NCBI GenBank assembly: GCA_938041335.1
Contig: CALIAF010000025.1
Location: forward strand, 62,001-126,000
DNA: 64,000 bases
Origin: an uncultured Ulvibacter sp.
GTDB taxonomy: Bacteria > Bacteroidota > Bacteroidia > Flavobacteriales > Flavobacteriaceae
Direction of reading: 5' to 3'
The stretch's first letter is position 1; each line of letters begins with the position of its first letter. Positions 8,608-18,708 of the stretch are shown in pieces. The position numbers and the translations under genes were made by a program. The notes beneath the pieces are model-generated. The model made no database searches. It worked only from the letters and a program-made list of their open reading frames with translations, and was not told where the DNA came from.

Positions 8608-9234
8608 ATGATAAAAGAACTCAACGAATATTATCGTTCACAATTTGAGCCCGCACTCATAGAAGAGATTAGCCAAGTAGCTACTTTACTAGAAGTGCCA
8701 GAGGGACAAGAATTAATGAAACCTGGACAGTATATAAAATCTATGCCGCTACTGCTTTCTGGCAGTATAAAGATTATGCGTCCAGATGCGAAAGGTGATG
8801 AGTTGCTATTATATCATCTAGAAAGAGGTGATACTTGTGCCATGACAATGACCTGTTGTATGGGAAATACAAAGAGCGAAATACGCGCAGTGACTGAGAC
8901 CCCTTCAAAATTGCTAATGATCCCTATTGGTAAAATGGAAGAATGGTCCAGCAAATATAAAACGTGGCGTAACTTTGTTTTTTCTAGTTATCACGCTCGT
9001 ATGATGGAGCTTTTAGAGAGCGTTGATAATATAGCATTCAATAATATGGATGAGCGTCTGGAAAATTATCTTAACGATAAAATTAAAATATTAAATAGCA
9101 AACATATTTATACTACACATAAGAATATAGCGGCAGATCTTAATACGAGCCGTGTAGTGATTTCTAGACTTTTGAAAAAGATGGAAAATAAGAATAAAAT
9201 CAAATTACATCGTAGCTTTATTGAGACCTTATAA
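8608..9234 (+). CDS. Crp/Fnr family transcriptional regulator
   Basis: The 208-residue protein has an N-terminal cyclic-nucleotide-binding-like beta-roll (about 20-120) and a C-terminal HTH_Crp domain (about 148-205). The recognition helix region reads NIAADLNTSRVVISRLLKKM. Cys77, Cys83 and Cys84 (DTCAMTMTCCMG) lie in the effector domain, where cAMP-binding residues would be. That makes redox or metal sensing more likely than cAMP. Its position between metal-uptake genes and an RND efflux set, with a GTAAC-N4-GTTAC dyad before the tolC-like gene, suggests it controls that set (inference). Confidence 0.85.
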   Translation: MIKELNEYYRSQFEPALIEEISQVATLLEVPEGQELMKPGQYIKSMPLLLSGSIKIMRPDAKGDELLLYHLERGDTCAMTMTCCMGNTKSEIRAVTETPSKLLMIPIGKMEEWSSKYKTWRNFVFSSYHARMMELLESVDNIAFNNMDERLENYLNDKIKILNSKHIYTTHKNIAADLNTSRVVISRLLKKMENKNKIKLHRSFIETL

Positions 9235-9540
9235 CAAAGAAAGCCACCTTTTCATTTTCTCAATTGGGCGTGAGAAAATAATACCTTATTAATCTAGGCA
9301 TAATAATCCAATCCTACTATTCTTAGTAATCATAAAAACTAGCCAGATAAAACCAACTACAACGTGCAGAGTGAAAATAGCACGAACTACGTAAATTATT
9401 TTGTTTGAGTGATCCATAAATTATACTCTGTTTATTTCTCTTGCCAACATTAGGTTTCTCATTTTCATAAAAAACAAGGCATTTGTTAGTTTTCGTTTTA
9501 ATATGAAAAGCATCAAAACAGTTATTATTTAATATTGATT

Positions 9541-9560
9541 TAAGTAACTTTTGTTACCTA
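9541..9560. promoter_or_regulatory. Candidate Crp/Fnr operator (GTAAC-TTTT-GTTAC)
   Basis: Perfect 5-bp arms, GTAAC and GTTAC, are separated by TTTT and flanked by further symmetric TA pairs. Size and two-fold symmetry suit a Crp/Fnr dimer, and the gene for such a regulator ends 307 bp upstream. It lies about 20 bp before the predicted -7 box. Binding is inference. Confidence 0.45.
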
Positions 9561-9579
9561 CTTCTCTCAATTGTACTTC

Positions 9580-9587
9580 TAAATTTG
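9580..9587 (+). promoter_or_regulatory. Possible -7 box (TAAATTTG) of the efflux operon
   Basis: TAAATTTG fits TAnnTTTG and ends 18 nt before the ATG at 9606. There is no consensus TTG at 19-21 nt upstream, which may mean that activator binding at 9541-9560 is needed. Confidence 0.45.
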
Positions 9588-9605
9588 TTGCTATAATTTA
9601 TTATA

Positions 9606-10916
9606 ATGAATAAAACGCTATTTTTTATTTGTAGCTCGATGCTATTAGTGTCACACGTATTTGCACAGCACACGGTCTTGATTTCTAAAGAGGAGATTGC
9701 GTCTAAAGTCACTGAAAATAACACTTCAATTAAAATTTCTGAACAAGAGTTTATACAAGCGCGAGCAGATTATAGACAGACTAATGCCGTGTTTTTACCC
9801 CATATTACAGCGAGTCACACCGGGATCACTACCACAAACCCGTTGATGGCGTTTGGGTCAAGATTGAATCAAGAGATTTTAACTCAAAATGACTTTAATC
9901 CTGTATTGTTAAATAACCCTATGCAGATTCAAAACTTTGCGACTAAGTTTGAAATAAAACAACCCCTTGTAAATCTTGACGGGATGTATCAACGTAAAGC
10001 TGCCAAGGCTAAAATGGAAGCGATGTCTTTAAAGCAAGAACGCGTTAGTGATTATTTAACCCTTGAAGTAGAGAAGGCGTATATGCAATTACAACTTGCT
10101 TATAAGGGTTTAGAAGTGGTAGAAAAAGCACTGGAAACGGCATTAGAAAATAAGAAACTTACAGAAAACAGTTTTAAACAGGGCTATTTACAAAGAGCAG
10201 ATGTACTTAATATCGCAGTGCGGGTGACCGAAGTTAGAAATCAATTGCAAATGGCAAATAGCAATGTGCAAAACGCATCAGACTACCTGTCTTTTTTGAT
10301 GAATGATAAAACATACGTGGTATATCAACCCAGCGAAGCATTGACGAAAAACACGTTTACTATTGAGTCAAATAACAGTATTTCAGAGAATAGAGCTGAT
10401 ATAAAAGCGATGCAACTTGTCTCAAATGGGTACGAGGCAGCCAACAAGTCAGATCAAATGGCTTTTTACCCTAGACTCAATGCATTTGGGAGTTACGAGC
10501 TTTATGACGACAATATTTTTCAGGGTGCTGCTAACGGTTATTTATTAGGCGCACAAGTAAGCTGGGATGTTTTTCAAGGTTCTAAACGCTTCGGAAAAGC
10601 CCAAAAAAGTCACGCAGAGTTTCAAAAATCAAAGCTAGAATATGAGCAGTATGTTTCTAAAAGCAACCTTGAATTGAACAAAGCAAAACGAAGTCTGCTA
10701 GATGCCGAAAATAAGCTAACATTAAACAAACTAGCACTAGAGCAATCTGAAGAATCCCTAAGAATAAGAGGTAACAGATTTAAAGAAGGACTTGAAAAAA
10801 CAACAGACCTCTTACTTGCAGAAACCCAATACGCACAAAAGCAATTAGAATATTATCAAACCATTTTTCAATACAACTACGCACAATCGTATTTAGATTT
10901 TTTAACCAAAGAATAG
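9606..10916 (+). CDS. TolC family outer-membrane efflux protein
   Basis: The 436-residue protein has a signal peptide (MNKTLFFICSSMLLVSHVFAQ) and two outer-membrane-efflux repeats of long alpha-helices (about 25-225 and 250-435). It is rich in Gln/Asn/Ala/Glu, as usual for TolC tunnels. It forms the outer-membrane exit duct for the RND pump encoded at 12513. The adaptor gene follows 85 bp downstream. Length and helix pattern match CusC/TolC-like proteins of Bacteroidota. Confidence 0.88.
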   Translation: MNKTLFFICSSMLLVSHVFAQHTVLISKEEIASKVTENNTSIKISEQEFIQARADYRQTNAVFLPHITASHTGITTTNPLMAFGSRLNQEILTQNDFNPVLLNNPMQIQNFATKFEIKQPLVNLDGMYQRKAAKAKMEAMSLKQERVSDYLTLEVEKAYMQLQLAYKGLEVVEKALETALENKKLTENSFKQGYLQRADVLNIAVRVTEVRNQLQMANSNVQNASDYLSFLMNDKTYVVYQPSEALTKNTFTIESNNSISENRADIKAMQLVSNGYEAANKSDQMAFYPRLNAFGSYELYDDNIFQGAANGYLLGAQVSWDVFQGSKRFGKAQKSHAEFQKSKLEYEQYVSKSNLELNKAKRSLLDAENKLTLNKLALEQSEESLRIRGNRFKEGLEKTTDLLLAETQYAQKQLEYYQTIFQYNYAQSYLDFLTKE

Positions 10917-10956
10917 GTTTTAGTATTCTAAGCCGCCACATATTATAATATTTAAC

Positions 10957-10980
10957 TGTCACACTGAGCTTGTCGAAGTG
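10957..10980. repeat. Dispersed repeat, TGTCACACTGAGCTTGTCGA type
   Basis: This imperfect hairpin (CACT ... AGTG with mismatches) lies 21 nt before the adaptor start codon. Related sequences with a GAGC-n-TCGAA core lie at 18225-18252 and 52768-52787. It looks like a REP-like mini-element rather than a protein-binding site. Confidence 0.55.
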
Positions 10981-11001
10981 CAACACACTAACAACATTAA
11001 A

Positions 11002-12084
11002 ATGAAAAAATATGCATACCTAATAATAGTATTTATAATTCCCTTATTTATGGCGAGTTGTGGTGGTGAAGAGAAGAAGGTAGTTATTGATAACACCCCT
11101 ATGATTTCTGTGAAAGTAAACCAAATAGTAGCAAATGGTACGAGTCCGTTTTTAAGTGTAAGCGGCAAGGTGCAGGCTGAAAACAGTGCAGATTTGAGTA
11201 CCAGAATGATGGGCTTTGTGACTAAAGTACACGTAAATGTCGGAGATAAAGTGCGTAAAGGACAATTATTAGTGTCTATACATAACTCAGATTTACAAGC
11301 AAAAAAAGCACAAGTAAACGCAGGTATTACAGAAGCTACCACAGCTTACAATAATGCGCAAAAAGACTACACACGTTTTAAAAATCTGTTTGAAGACAAT
11401 AGCGCCTCGCAAAAAGAATTGGATGATATGACGGCTAATTATGAAATGGCAAAAGCACGCGTGGAGGTCGCAAATCAAATGAAGAACGAGATTTATGCAC
11501 AATTTGCGTATAGCAATATCACGGCACCCTTTAGTGGAGTTGTCACGAGTAAAAATATTGAAACTGGTGCAATGGCAAATCCAGGGCAACCGCTACTTTC
11601 TATTGAAACGCCTGGAAGTTTTGAAGTAATCGCAATGGTGCCAGAAACGGAAATTTCTCAAATTAAAAAGAACACTAAAGTTGGCGTGCTTGTAAAGTCT
11701 TTAAACAAAACGTTTAAAGGTAAAGTAAGTGAAGTAAGCACATCGGCAAAAAACACGGGCGGTCAGTATTTAGTGAAAATCGCACTTGATAAAACAGATG
11801 CTAACATACTTTCGGGAATGTTTACAACGGTTCAATTTCCGGTGGAGCGACAAGCTAAAACAGCACTAGTTTTAATACCGACTGAAGCTATTGTTACAAA
11901 TGGACAATTATCTGGTGTGTATACCGTGAGCCAGGGCAACACGGCACTTTTAAGATGGTTGCGATTAGGGAGAACCTTTGGCGATCAAGTCGAAGTTTTA
12001 TCTGGTTTATCTGCAGATGAAGCATACATTTTTTCTGCGAAAGGGAAATTGTACAATGGCGCTAGAGTTAGTGTGCGGAATTAG
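11002..12084 (+). CDS. RND efflux periplasmic adaptor (HlyD/MFP family) lipoprotein
   Basis: The ATG at 11002 gives 360 residues beginning with a lipoprotein signal, MKKYAYLIIVFIIPLFMASC. An upstream GTG at 10978 falls inside a repeat and is unlikely. The order is that of MFP proteins: barrel-sandwich hybrid half (VHVNVGDKVRKGQLLVSI, about 80-100), helical hairpin with AKKAQVNAGITEATTAYNNA and KNLFEDNSASQKELDD (about 100-165), second lipoyl half (ITAPFSGVVTSKNIETGAM), then beta-barrel and membrane-proximal domains. It connects the RND pump to the TolC-like channel. Confidence 0.88.
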   Translation: MKKYAYLIIVFIIPLFMASCGGEEKKVVIDNTPMISVKVNQIVANGTSPFLSVSGKVQAENSADLSTRMMGFVTKVHVNVGDKVRKGQLLVSIHNSDLQAKKAQVNAGITEATTAYNNAQKDYTRFKNLFEDNSASQKELDDMTANYEMAKARVEVANQMKNEIYAQFAYSNITAPFSGVVTSKNIETGAMANPGQPLLSIETPGSFEVIAMVPETEISQIKKNTKVGVLVKSLNKTFKGKVSEVSTSAKNTGGQYLVKIALDKTDANILSGMFTTVQFPVERQAKTALVLIPTEAIVTNGQLSGVYTVSQGNTALLRWLRLGRTFGDQVEVLSGLSADEAYIFSAKGKLYNGARVSVRN

Positions 12085-12512
12085 TAGGTAGATGCAGTTG
12101 TGGTGGCGGTAAACAGTTTTAAATGAGAAGTGATAATTGGGTTGAGGTATTAAGAAATAACAAGACGATTTTTTGTTAGTCCCTATCTAATGAGGAAGAA
12201 AAAAATAAAAATAGCACAACATTTAGAATAAGCCTCTCTTTATGGCTGGGGTAAGCTTATTTGGCATTGGTTAAGCATTTATAAAATACTCTCTTCTGAA
12301 ATAGTATAGAAGGAAGAGTAGTCAAAAAATGGAGGCTTAATTGAGTAGCATTTAATAGCTACTATATCGGGCAGTCACTATGCGTTAAGGATAATAGTGG
12401 AAATCCTTTTTGCTTCCATATATGGCAAAAAAAGATTGAAACGGATAGCCTGTTAAAACGCTCAAATAATAACAATCATCTCTCACGAGATATCTATAAT
12501 AGAGAGTCAATA
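12085..12512 (+). other. 428-bp gap between adaptor and pump genes, no gene found
   Basis: Efflux adaptor and pump genes are normally a few bases apart. Here 428 bp intervene with no ORF above about 20 codons. Possible structures are an AATAAGC...GCTTATT inverted repeat (12227-12261), an AGTAGC/GCTACT hairpin (12344-12363) and ATCTC-TCAC-GAGAT (12478-12491). It may be decayed or inserted DNA or a long leader; I cannot tell which. Confidence 0.5.
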
Positions 12513-15500
12513 ATGAAAGAAGGAATCGCAGGGAAAATCGCAAAAGTATTTATGCAATCAAAGCTCACAGTGCTGCTTATGATTGTATTTATGGTCGTTG
12601 GGGTGTGGAGTTCGTTTTTAATTCCGAGAGAAGAAGAGCCGCAAATTGATGTGCCTATGGCAGACATCTTTATTGGATATCCTGGGGCGAGCCCAACAGA
12701 AGTTGAGTCTCGGGTGATCAAGCCCTTAGAGCAATTAATTTCAAATATAAAAGGAGTAGAATACGTGTATTCTACTTCTATGAAAGAACAAGGGATGGTC
12801 ATCGTCCAGTTTTATGTGGGCGAAGACATTGAGCGTTCATTTGTAAAACTATACAACGAGATTAATAAACATATGGATCAAATGCCTGATGGTGTTACGT
12901 TTCCGTTAGTTAAAACACGTGCTATAGATGATGTGCCTATGTTAGGGGTTACATTATGGAGTGAAAATTATGATGATTACCAGTTAAGCCAAATGGCGCA
13001 AGAACTGGAAGCCGAAATTAAAAAGGTGAACGATGTTGCGGTTACTCACAAAATAGGTGGTAGAAATCGTGAGATGAGAGTGGTGCTAGATAAAGATAAA
13101 CTTGCTGCCAGCGGACTAGATTTTTTATCTGTTTCTGAAATGATCAAAGCAAATAACTCACAGTTAAGTGCCGGAAGCTTTGATAAAAATGACACGGAGT
13201 TTTTAGTAAACACTGGCAAATTTTTAGAATCGGCAACAGATGTTGAAAATCTGGTAGTGGGTGTGCAACAAAATCAACCTATTTACTTAAAACAAATAGC
13301 AACCATTCTTGATGGTCCAGAAGTACCTCAAAATTATGTGAGTTTAGGTTTTGGACAAGGGAGTAAGAAGGCTTCTAGTTTTAAGTCTGAATATCCTGCT
13401 GTGACTATTTCCGTAGCAAAAAGAAAAGGCGCAGATGCCATGAAGATTGCAGAAGTGATTATTGCAAAAGTGGAGCACTTGCGCAAAACACTAATCCCAG
13501 ATGATGTGAATGTAGAGATTACTCGTAATTATGGGGAGACGGCATCACAAAAAGTATCTGAACTTTTATGGCACCTTATTGGGTCTATTTTTGCCGTAAC
13601 GCTTGTAGTAATGTTAGTCATGGGATGGCGTGGTGGGCTGGTTGTATTTCTATCTGTACCTATTACATTTGCGCTTACGTTGTTGAGTTATTATATGATG
13701 GACTACACGCTTAACCGTATAACTTTATTTGCATTGGTATTTGTAACTGGAATTGTAGTAGATGACTCTATTATTATTGCCGAAAATATGCACCGGCATT
13801 TTAAGATGAATCGCTTGCCTTTTAAGCAAGCTGCCTTATATGCGATTAACGAAGTAGGTAATCCAACCATTCTTGCCACATTTACAGTAATTGCGTCTGT
13901 ATTACCTATGGCATTTGTTTCTGGATTAATGGGGCCTTATATGGCACCAATGCCTATAGGAGCTTCTATTGCGATGATTCTTTCATTGTTTGTGGCCTTA
14001 ACTATTACGCCATATTTAGGACTCATTTTTTTAAGAGAAAAAGAGAGGTCAGGGAAAGCTAAAAAAATAGAAAAGCCTTTAGAAGAAACATTTATTTATC
14101 GCATTTATAACAAAGTGGAGCGCCCATTAATGGAGAGCAAAGCAAAAAGATGGTTGTTTTTAAGTGGAACTTTTGTTTTGTTAATGGGTACCATGGTGTT
14201 GTTTTTCACAAACTCAGTTGTGGTAAAGATGTTGCCTTTTGATAATAAAAATGAGTTTCAAGTAGTGATAGATATGCCAGAAGGTACTACACTGGAGCGC
14301 ACTGGTGTTGTGACACAAGAGATTGCGCAGTATTTATCTACCCGACCAGAAGTAGTTAATTATCAAAACTACATTGGGGCTTCTGCACCTATTACTTTTA
14401 ATGGCCTCGTACGTCATTATGATTTGCGTGGTGGTAGTAATATGGCAGATATTCAAGTAAATTTAATTGATAAGGGAGAACGCTCTATACAAAGCCACGG
14501 CATTGTAAAATTGCTCCGTCCAGATATTCAGAAAATTGCAGCGAAGTATGGTGCAAATGTGAAGTTGGTTGAAGTTCCGCCAGGGCCTCCAGTGCTTTCT
14601 ACTATTGTTGCAGAAGTATATGGCCCAGATTATATGAAGCAAATTGAAATTGCAAACAGCATACAGAATATCTTGAAGAACACAGATGATGTGGTAGATA
14701 TAGACTGGATGGTAGAAGATGATCAAACGGAATATCAGTTTGACATTAATAAAGAAAAAGCGATGTTGTACGGTGTTGCACCACAGCAGATTGCTTACTC
14801 CTTGAATATGGCTTTGTCTAATAGACCGATTACTAATTTATATGATGAAGATGCATCGAATCAAGTGGGTTTATTATTGGCTTTAGATGAAAAAGAAAAG
14901 TCAACGATTTCAGATATTTCTCAGCTTAAAGTAAAAACAAAGCAGGGGAATATGATGCCTATTGCAGATCTAGTAACTATTACAGAAACGACAAGTGCAA
15001 AGAGTATTTATCGCAAAAACCAAAAGCGCGTGGTGTATGTAATGGCAGATATGGCTGGCGAACTTGAAAGCCCAGCATACGCTATTTTGGGAATGGAAGA
15101 AAAGTTAAAAGAGATTCCATTACCTAAAGGATTTAGTATCAATGAAATGTATTTAGGACAGCCTGATTATGAGGATGATTATACCGTAAAATGGGATGGC
15201 GAATGGCAAATAACACTTGAAGTTTTTAGAGATTTAGGGATTGCATTTTTAGGCGCTATTATATTGATTTACATTCTTATAGTAGGTTGGTTCCAGAATT
15301 TTAAAGCTCCAATAGTTATGATGGTGGCAATACCATTATCATTAATAGGGATTATTCTCGGTCACTGGATTATGGGCGCTTTTTTTACGGCAACATCATT
15401 TATTGGTATGATTGCTTTAGCTGGCATTATGGTTAGAAACTCTGTGCTACTTATTGACTTTATTAATCTACGTACCGCAGAAGGAATTCCTTTAAAACAA

Positions 15501-15704
15501 GCTGCTATAGAAGCAGGTGCCGTAAGAACAACACCTATACTATTAACAGCAGGAACTGTGGTAATAGGAGCTTTTGTGATTTTATTTGATCCTATCTTTC
15601 AAGGATTAGCAATTTCACTAATGGGTGGTACCATTGTATCTACAGTATTGACACTGTTGGTGGTGCCCTTAGTTTATTATATGATTGAGAAAAAGAAAGA
15701 ATAA
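12513..15704 (+). CDS. RND efflux transporter, inner-membrane pump (AcrB/CusA superfamily)
   Basis: The 1063-residue protein has the full RND layout: 12 membrane helices with two large periplasmic loops. Seen directly are the first helix (VLLMIVFMVVGVWSSFLIPR), the PGASPTEVE porter-domain motif, and the helix-4 proton-relay acid pair in GIVVDDSIIIAENMHRH. The second half has GMIALAGIMVRNSVLLIDFI. It is a proton-driven exporter working with the adaptor (11002) and TolC-like channel (9606). The neighbouring metal genes would suit a metal substrate, but the sequence alone does not distinguish drug from metal export. Confidence 0.9.
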   Translation: MKEGIAGKIAKVFMQSKLTVLLMIVFMVVGVWSSFLIPREEEPQIDVPMADIFIGYPGASPTEVESRVIKPLEQLISNIKGVEYVYSTSMKEQGMVIVQFYVGEDIERSFVKLYNEINKHMDQMPDGVTFPLVKTRAIDDVPMLGVTLWSENYDDYQLSQMAQELEAEIKKVNDVAVTHKIGGRNREMRVVLDKDKLAASGLDFLSVSEMIKANNSQLSAGSFDKNDTEFLVNTGKFLESATDVENLVVGVQQNQPIYLKQIATILDGPEVPQNYVSLGFGQGSKKASSFKSEYPAVTISVAKRKGADAMKIAEVIIAKVEHLRKTLIPDDVNVEITRNYGETASQKVSELLWHLIGSIFAVTLVVMLVMGWRGGLVVFLSVPITFALTLLSYYMMDYTLNRITLFALVFVTGIVVDDSIIIAENMHRHFKMNRLPFKQAALYAINEVGNPTILATFTVIASVLPMAFVSGLMGPYMAPMPIGASIAMILSLFVALTITPYLGLIFLREKERSGKAKKIEKPLEETFIYRIYNKVERPLMESKAKRWLFLSGTFVLLMGTMVLFFTNSVVVKMLPFDNKNEFQVVIDMPEGTTLERTGVVTQEIAQYLSTRPEVVNYQNYIGASAPITFNGLVRHYDLRGGSNMADIQVNLIDKGERSIQSHGIVKLLRPDIQKIAAKYGANVKLVEVPPGPPVLSTIVAEVYGPDYMKQIEIANSIQNILKNTDDVVDIDWMVEDDQTEYQFDINKEKAMLYGVAPQQIAYSLNMALSNRPITNLYDEDASNQVGLLLALDEKEKSTISDISQLKVKTKQGNMMPIADLVTITETTSAKSIYRKNQKRVVYVMADMAGELESPAYAILGMEEKLKEIPLPKGFSINEMYLGQPDYEDDYTVKWDGEWQITLEVFRDLGIAFLGAIILIYILIVGWFQNFKAPIVMMVAIPLSLIGIILGHWIMGAFFTATSFIGMIALAGIMVRNSVLLIDFINLRTAEGIPLKQAAIEAGAVRTTPILLTAGTVVIGAFVILFDPIFQGLAISLMGGTIVSTVLTLLVVPLVYYMIEKKKE

Positions 15705-15790
15705 CTGTTTTGTATAGAACTATAAATGACGACACACATAATTGCTTTGGAAATGTTCTTTCTCATTAACAAACCCTAAAACTTTAAAAG

Positions 15791-16108
15791 ATGAAACTAG
15801 TAATTGTAACGGCAGTAGGAGAAATAGAAAAGGATGTTTTAACGCTTTTTAAGAAGGTAAATATTGAAGCTTTTAGTAGTGCAGATATGGATGGTCATAA
15901 AAATGCACCTTCATTATTAACGGTGTCAAGTTGAATTGGAGGTTAAAAGTTTGGTAATAAATCTTGTTTGTTATTCACTTCTATAGAAAATGAGAACATT
16001 GATGGCTTATTTAACCATATTAGAGCCTTAAACTTAGAAACAAATAACCAATTAAAACGGTTGTTATATCAATTGAAAAATATATATAAATTTAAAATAA
16101 AAGCATAA
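15791..16108 (+). pseudogene. Small PII-like-fold gene with two in-frame stop codons
   Basis: A 106-codon frame runs from the ATG at 15791 to the TAA at 16106, interrupted by TGA (15932-15934) and TAA (15944-15946). On both sides the reading is protein-like and stays in one frame: MKLVIVTAVGEIEKDVLTLF ... HKNAPSLLTVSS, then *IGG*, then KFGNKSCLLFTSIENENIDG. The first stop is one base from Trp (TGG) and the second one base from Glu (GAA). The alternating beta/alpha pattern resembles PII-like small proteins, but that is a fold guess. Its last base is shared with the next start codon, as in an intact operon, so inactivation looks recent. Confidence 0.75.
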
Positions 16109-16329
16109 TGTTAAACACATATTTTAGAGTAGTCGTAGGTACAATGGTACTATTAAGCGTTTTTCTTACCTATTACGTAAGCCCACATTGGATGTGGTTT
16201 ACTGTATTTATAGGCGTTAATTTAATACAGTCGGCCTTTACAAAATGGTGCTTATTAGAAACTATTTTAGTAAAACTAGGTGTTAAAAAGGGGGGTGGAG
16301 CAAGCTGCTCAGTTCCTTCTGGAAAATAA
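16108..16329 (+). CDS. DUF2892 (YgaP-like) membrane protein
   Basis: The 73-residue protein has two helices (about 8-25 and 30-47), the FTKWCLLETILVKLGVKKGG segment and a terminal Cys. This matches DUF2892, the membrane part of YgaP-like rhodanese proteins. The start ATG shares its A with the stop codon of the broken gene upstream. It is probably the last gene of the efflux transcription unit, as a terminator follows at 16411. Confidence 0.8.
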   Translation: MLNTYFRVVVGTMVLLSVFLTYYVSPHWMWFTVFIGVNLIQSAFTKWCLLETILVKLGVKKGGGASCSVPSGK

Positions 16330-16410
16330 TAGGGATAAAGTTAAAAACCTTATCTAATGAATATAGCGACAGCTGCATAGATTCATTATTAATTGTTAGA
16401 TAAGCAATAA

Positions 16411-16443
16411 AAAAATGCCTCCCATATTTGGGAGGCATTTTTT
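16411..16443. terminator. Bidirectional terminator between the efflux unit and groEL
   Basis: A stem AAAATGCCTCCCA/TGGGAGGCATTTT with a 4-nt loop has A-runs on the left and T-runs on the right. It therefore suits both the rightward DUF2892 transcript and the leftward groEL transcript. Confidence 0.88.
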
Positions 16444-16483
16444 ATTTATAAAGCAACTAATTATTGCCCGCCGAAGCTCTTGT

Positions 16484-18127
<1,644 letters not shown>

Positions 18128-18138
18128 TTAATTTTGTC

Positions 18139-18158
18139 ATTCCCTTGAAGAAGGGAAT
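18139..18158. repeat. Hairpin repeat upstream of groEL (ATTCCCTT-GAAG-AAGGGAAT)
   Basis: A perfect 8-bp palindrome with loop GAAG lies 20 nt before the groEL start codon. It has the same loop as the copies at 18616 and 21882, and the same hairpin-before-start position. Confidence 0.75.
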
Positions 18159-18224
18159 CTGTTTGTTAGTTTAATCTCCCAATTAAAAGCAATTTTTCAA
18201 GTTTTAAAAGTAATAGTCTGAAAA

Positions 18225-18252
18225 TGGATTTCGACTGCGCTCAATCTGACAA
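18225..18252. repeat. Dispersed repeat, GAGCGCAGTCGAAATC type
   Basis: Read on the minus strand it contains TGTCAGATTGAGCGCAGTCG, related to 10957-10980 and 52768-52787. It lies in the groES-groEL spacer, about 107 nt from the groEL start. Confidence 0.55.
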
Positions 18253-18320
18253 TGTCACTACTTTTTGTAAAATTTTGGGATTTGTTGTTTAATTTTTTTG
18301 TGATTTTCGAGTCATTGTCC

Positions 18321-18596
18321 TTAGACAATTGCGAGGATGTCGTCCTCACGCATAATCAAATAGTCATTGCCATCTAGCTTAAGCTCTGTGCCAGCGTACT
18401 TGCCGTATAACACGGTGTCTCCTACTTTTACAGTCATTTTGTGATCTTCTTTTCCATTACCTACTGCAGCTACTTTGCCTTGTTGTGGCTTTTCTTTTGC
18501 GCTATCAGGTATGTATAGTCCAGATGCGGTTTTCGTTTCTGCCGCTTGCGGCTCCACGACAACTCTGTCTGCTAGTGGTTGAATTTTTAAACTCAT
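18321..18596 (-). CDS. groS: Co-chaperonin GroES (Hsp10)
   Basis: The 91-residue protein has the standard Cpn10 order: [16 protein letters not shown], then the mobile loop region [21 protein letters not shown], then [14 protein letters not shown] and REDDILAIV at the end. It caps the GroEL ring. It is the first gene of the groES-groEL unit, preceded by a hairpin repeat and a sigma-54-like promoter. Confidence 0.98.
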   Translation of the reverse strand: MSLKIQPLADRVVVEPQAAETKTASGLYIPDSAKEKPQQGKVAAVGNGKEDHKMTVKVGDTVLYGKYAGTELKLDGNDYLIMREDDILAIV

Positions 18597-18615
18597 AATA
18601 AATTGAAAATTTATT

Positions 18616-18633
18616 TTCCCGCGAAGGCGGGAA
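18616..18633. repeat. Hairpin repeat upstream of groES (TTCCCGC-GAAG-GCGGGAA)
   Basis: A perfect 7-bp stem with loop GAAG lies 19 nt before the groES start codon. It is identical to the copy at 21882-21899 before the sigma-54 regulator. Confidence 0.85.
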
Positions 18634-18657
18634 TCTTGTTAATACTAATCTTCTTTA

Positions 18658-18674
18658 GGCAGAAAGTATGCCAA
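18658..18674 (-). promoter_or_regulatory. Sigma-54-type promoter of groES-groEL
   Basis: The minus strand reads TTGGCATACTTTCTGCC. The GG and GC cores are exactly 10 bp apart as required for -24/-12 elements (TTGGCAC-N5-TTGC), with two changes from consensus. The predicted start would lie about 50 nt before groES. No TAnnTTTG box is apparent in the same place. Confidence 0.55.
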
Positions 18675-18708
18675 CGCTTGGAAACTGTCAAATTAAACTT
18701 TTTACAAA

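Larger units (their letters stand above)
9235..9605 (+). other. 371-bp intergenic region with regulatory signals only
   Basis: There is no coding frame. The right end holds a dyad (9541-9560) and a possible -7 box (9580-9587) for the efflux operon. The rest is AT-rich and shows no convincing terminator. Confidence 0.5.

Noticed and set aside
12268-12284. Second sigma-54-like site (TTGGCATTGGTTAAGC) in the gap before the RND gene
   Set aside because: The GG/GC spacing fits, but the -12 side reads AAGC instead of TTGC and the site is about 230 bp from the gene.
15932-15946. Possible selenocysteine at TGA in the small gene after the RND pump
   Set aside because: A TAA four codons later cannot be read as selenocysteine, and no SECIS-like hairpin is seen next to the TGA. 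Two nonsense mutations are simpler.
18139-18633. GAAG-loop hairpins as transcription terminators
   Set aside because: They lie upstream of start codons, stems are 7-8 bp and no T-run follows on the coding strand.
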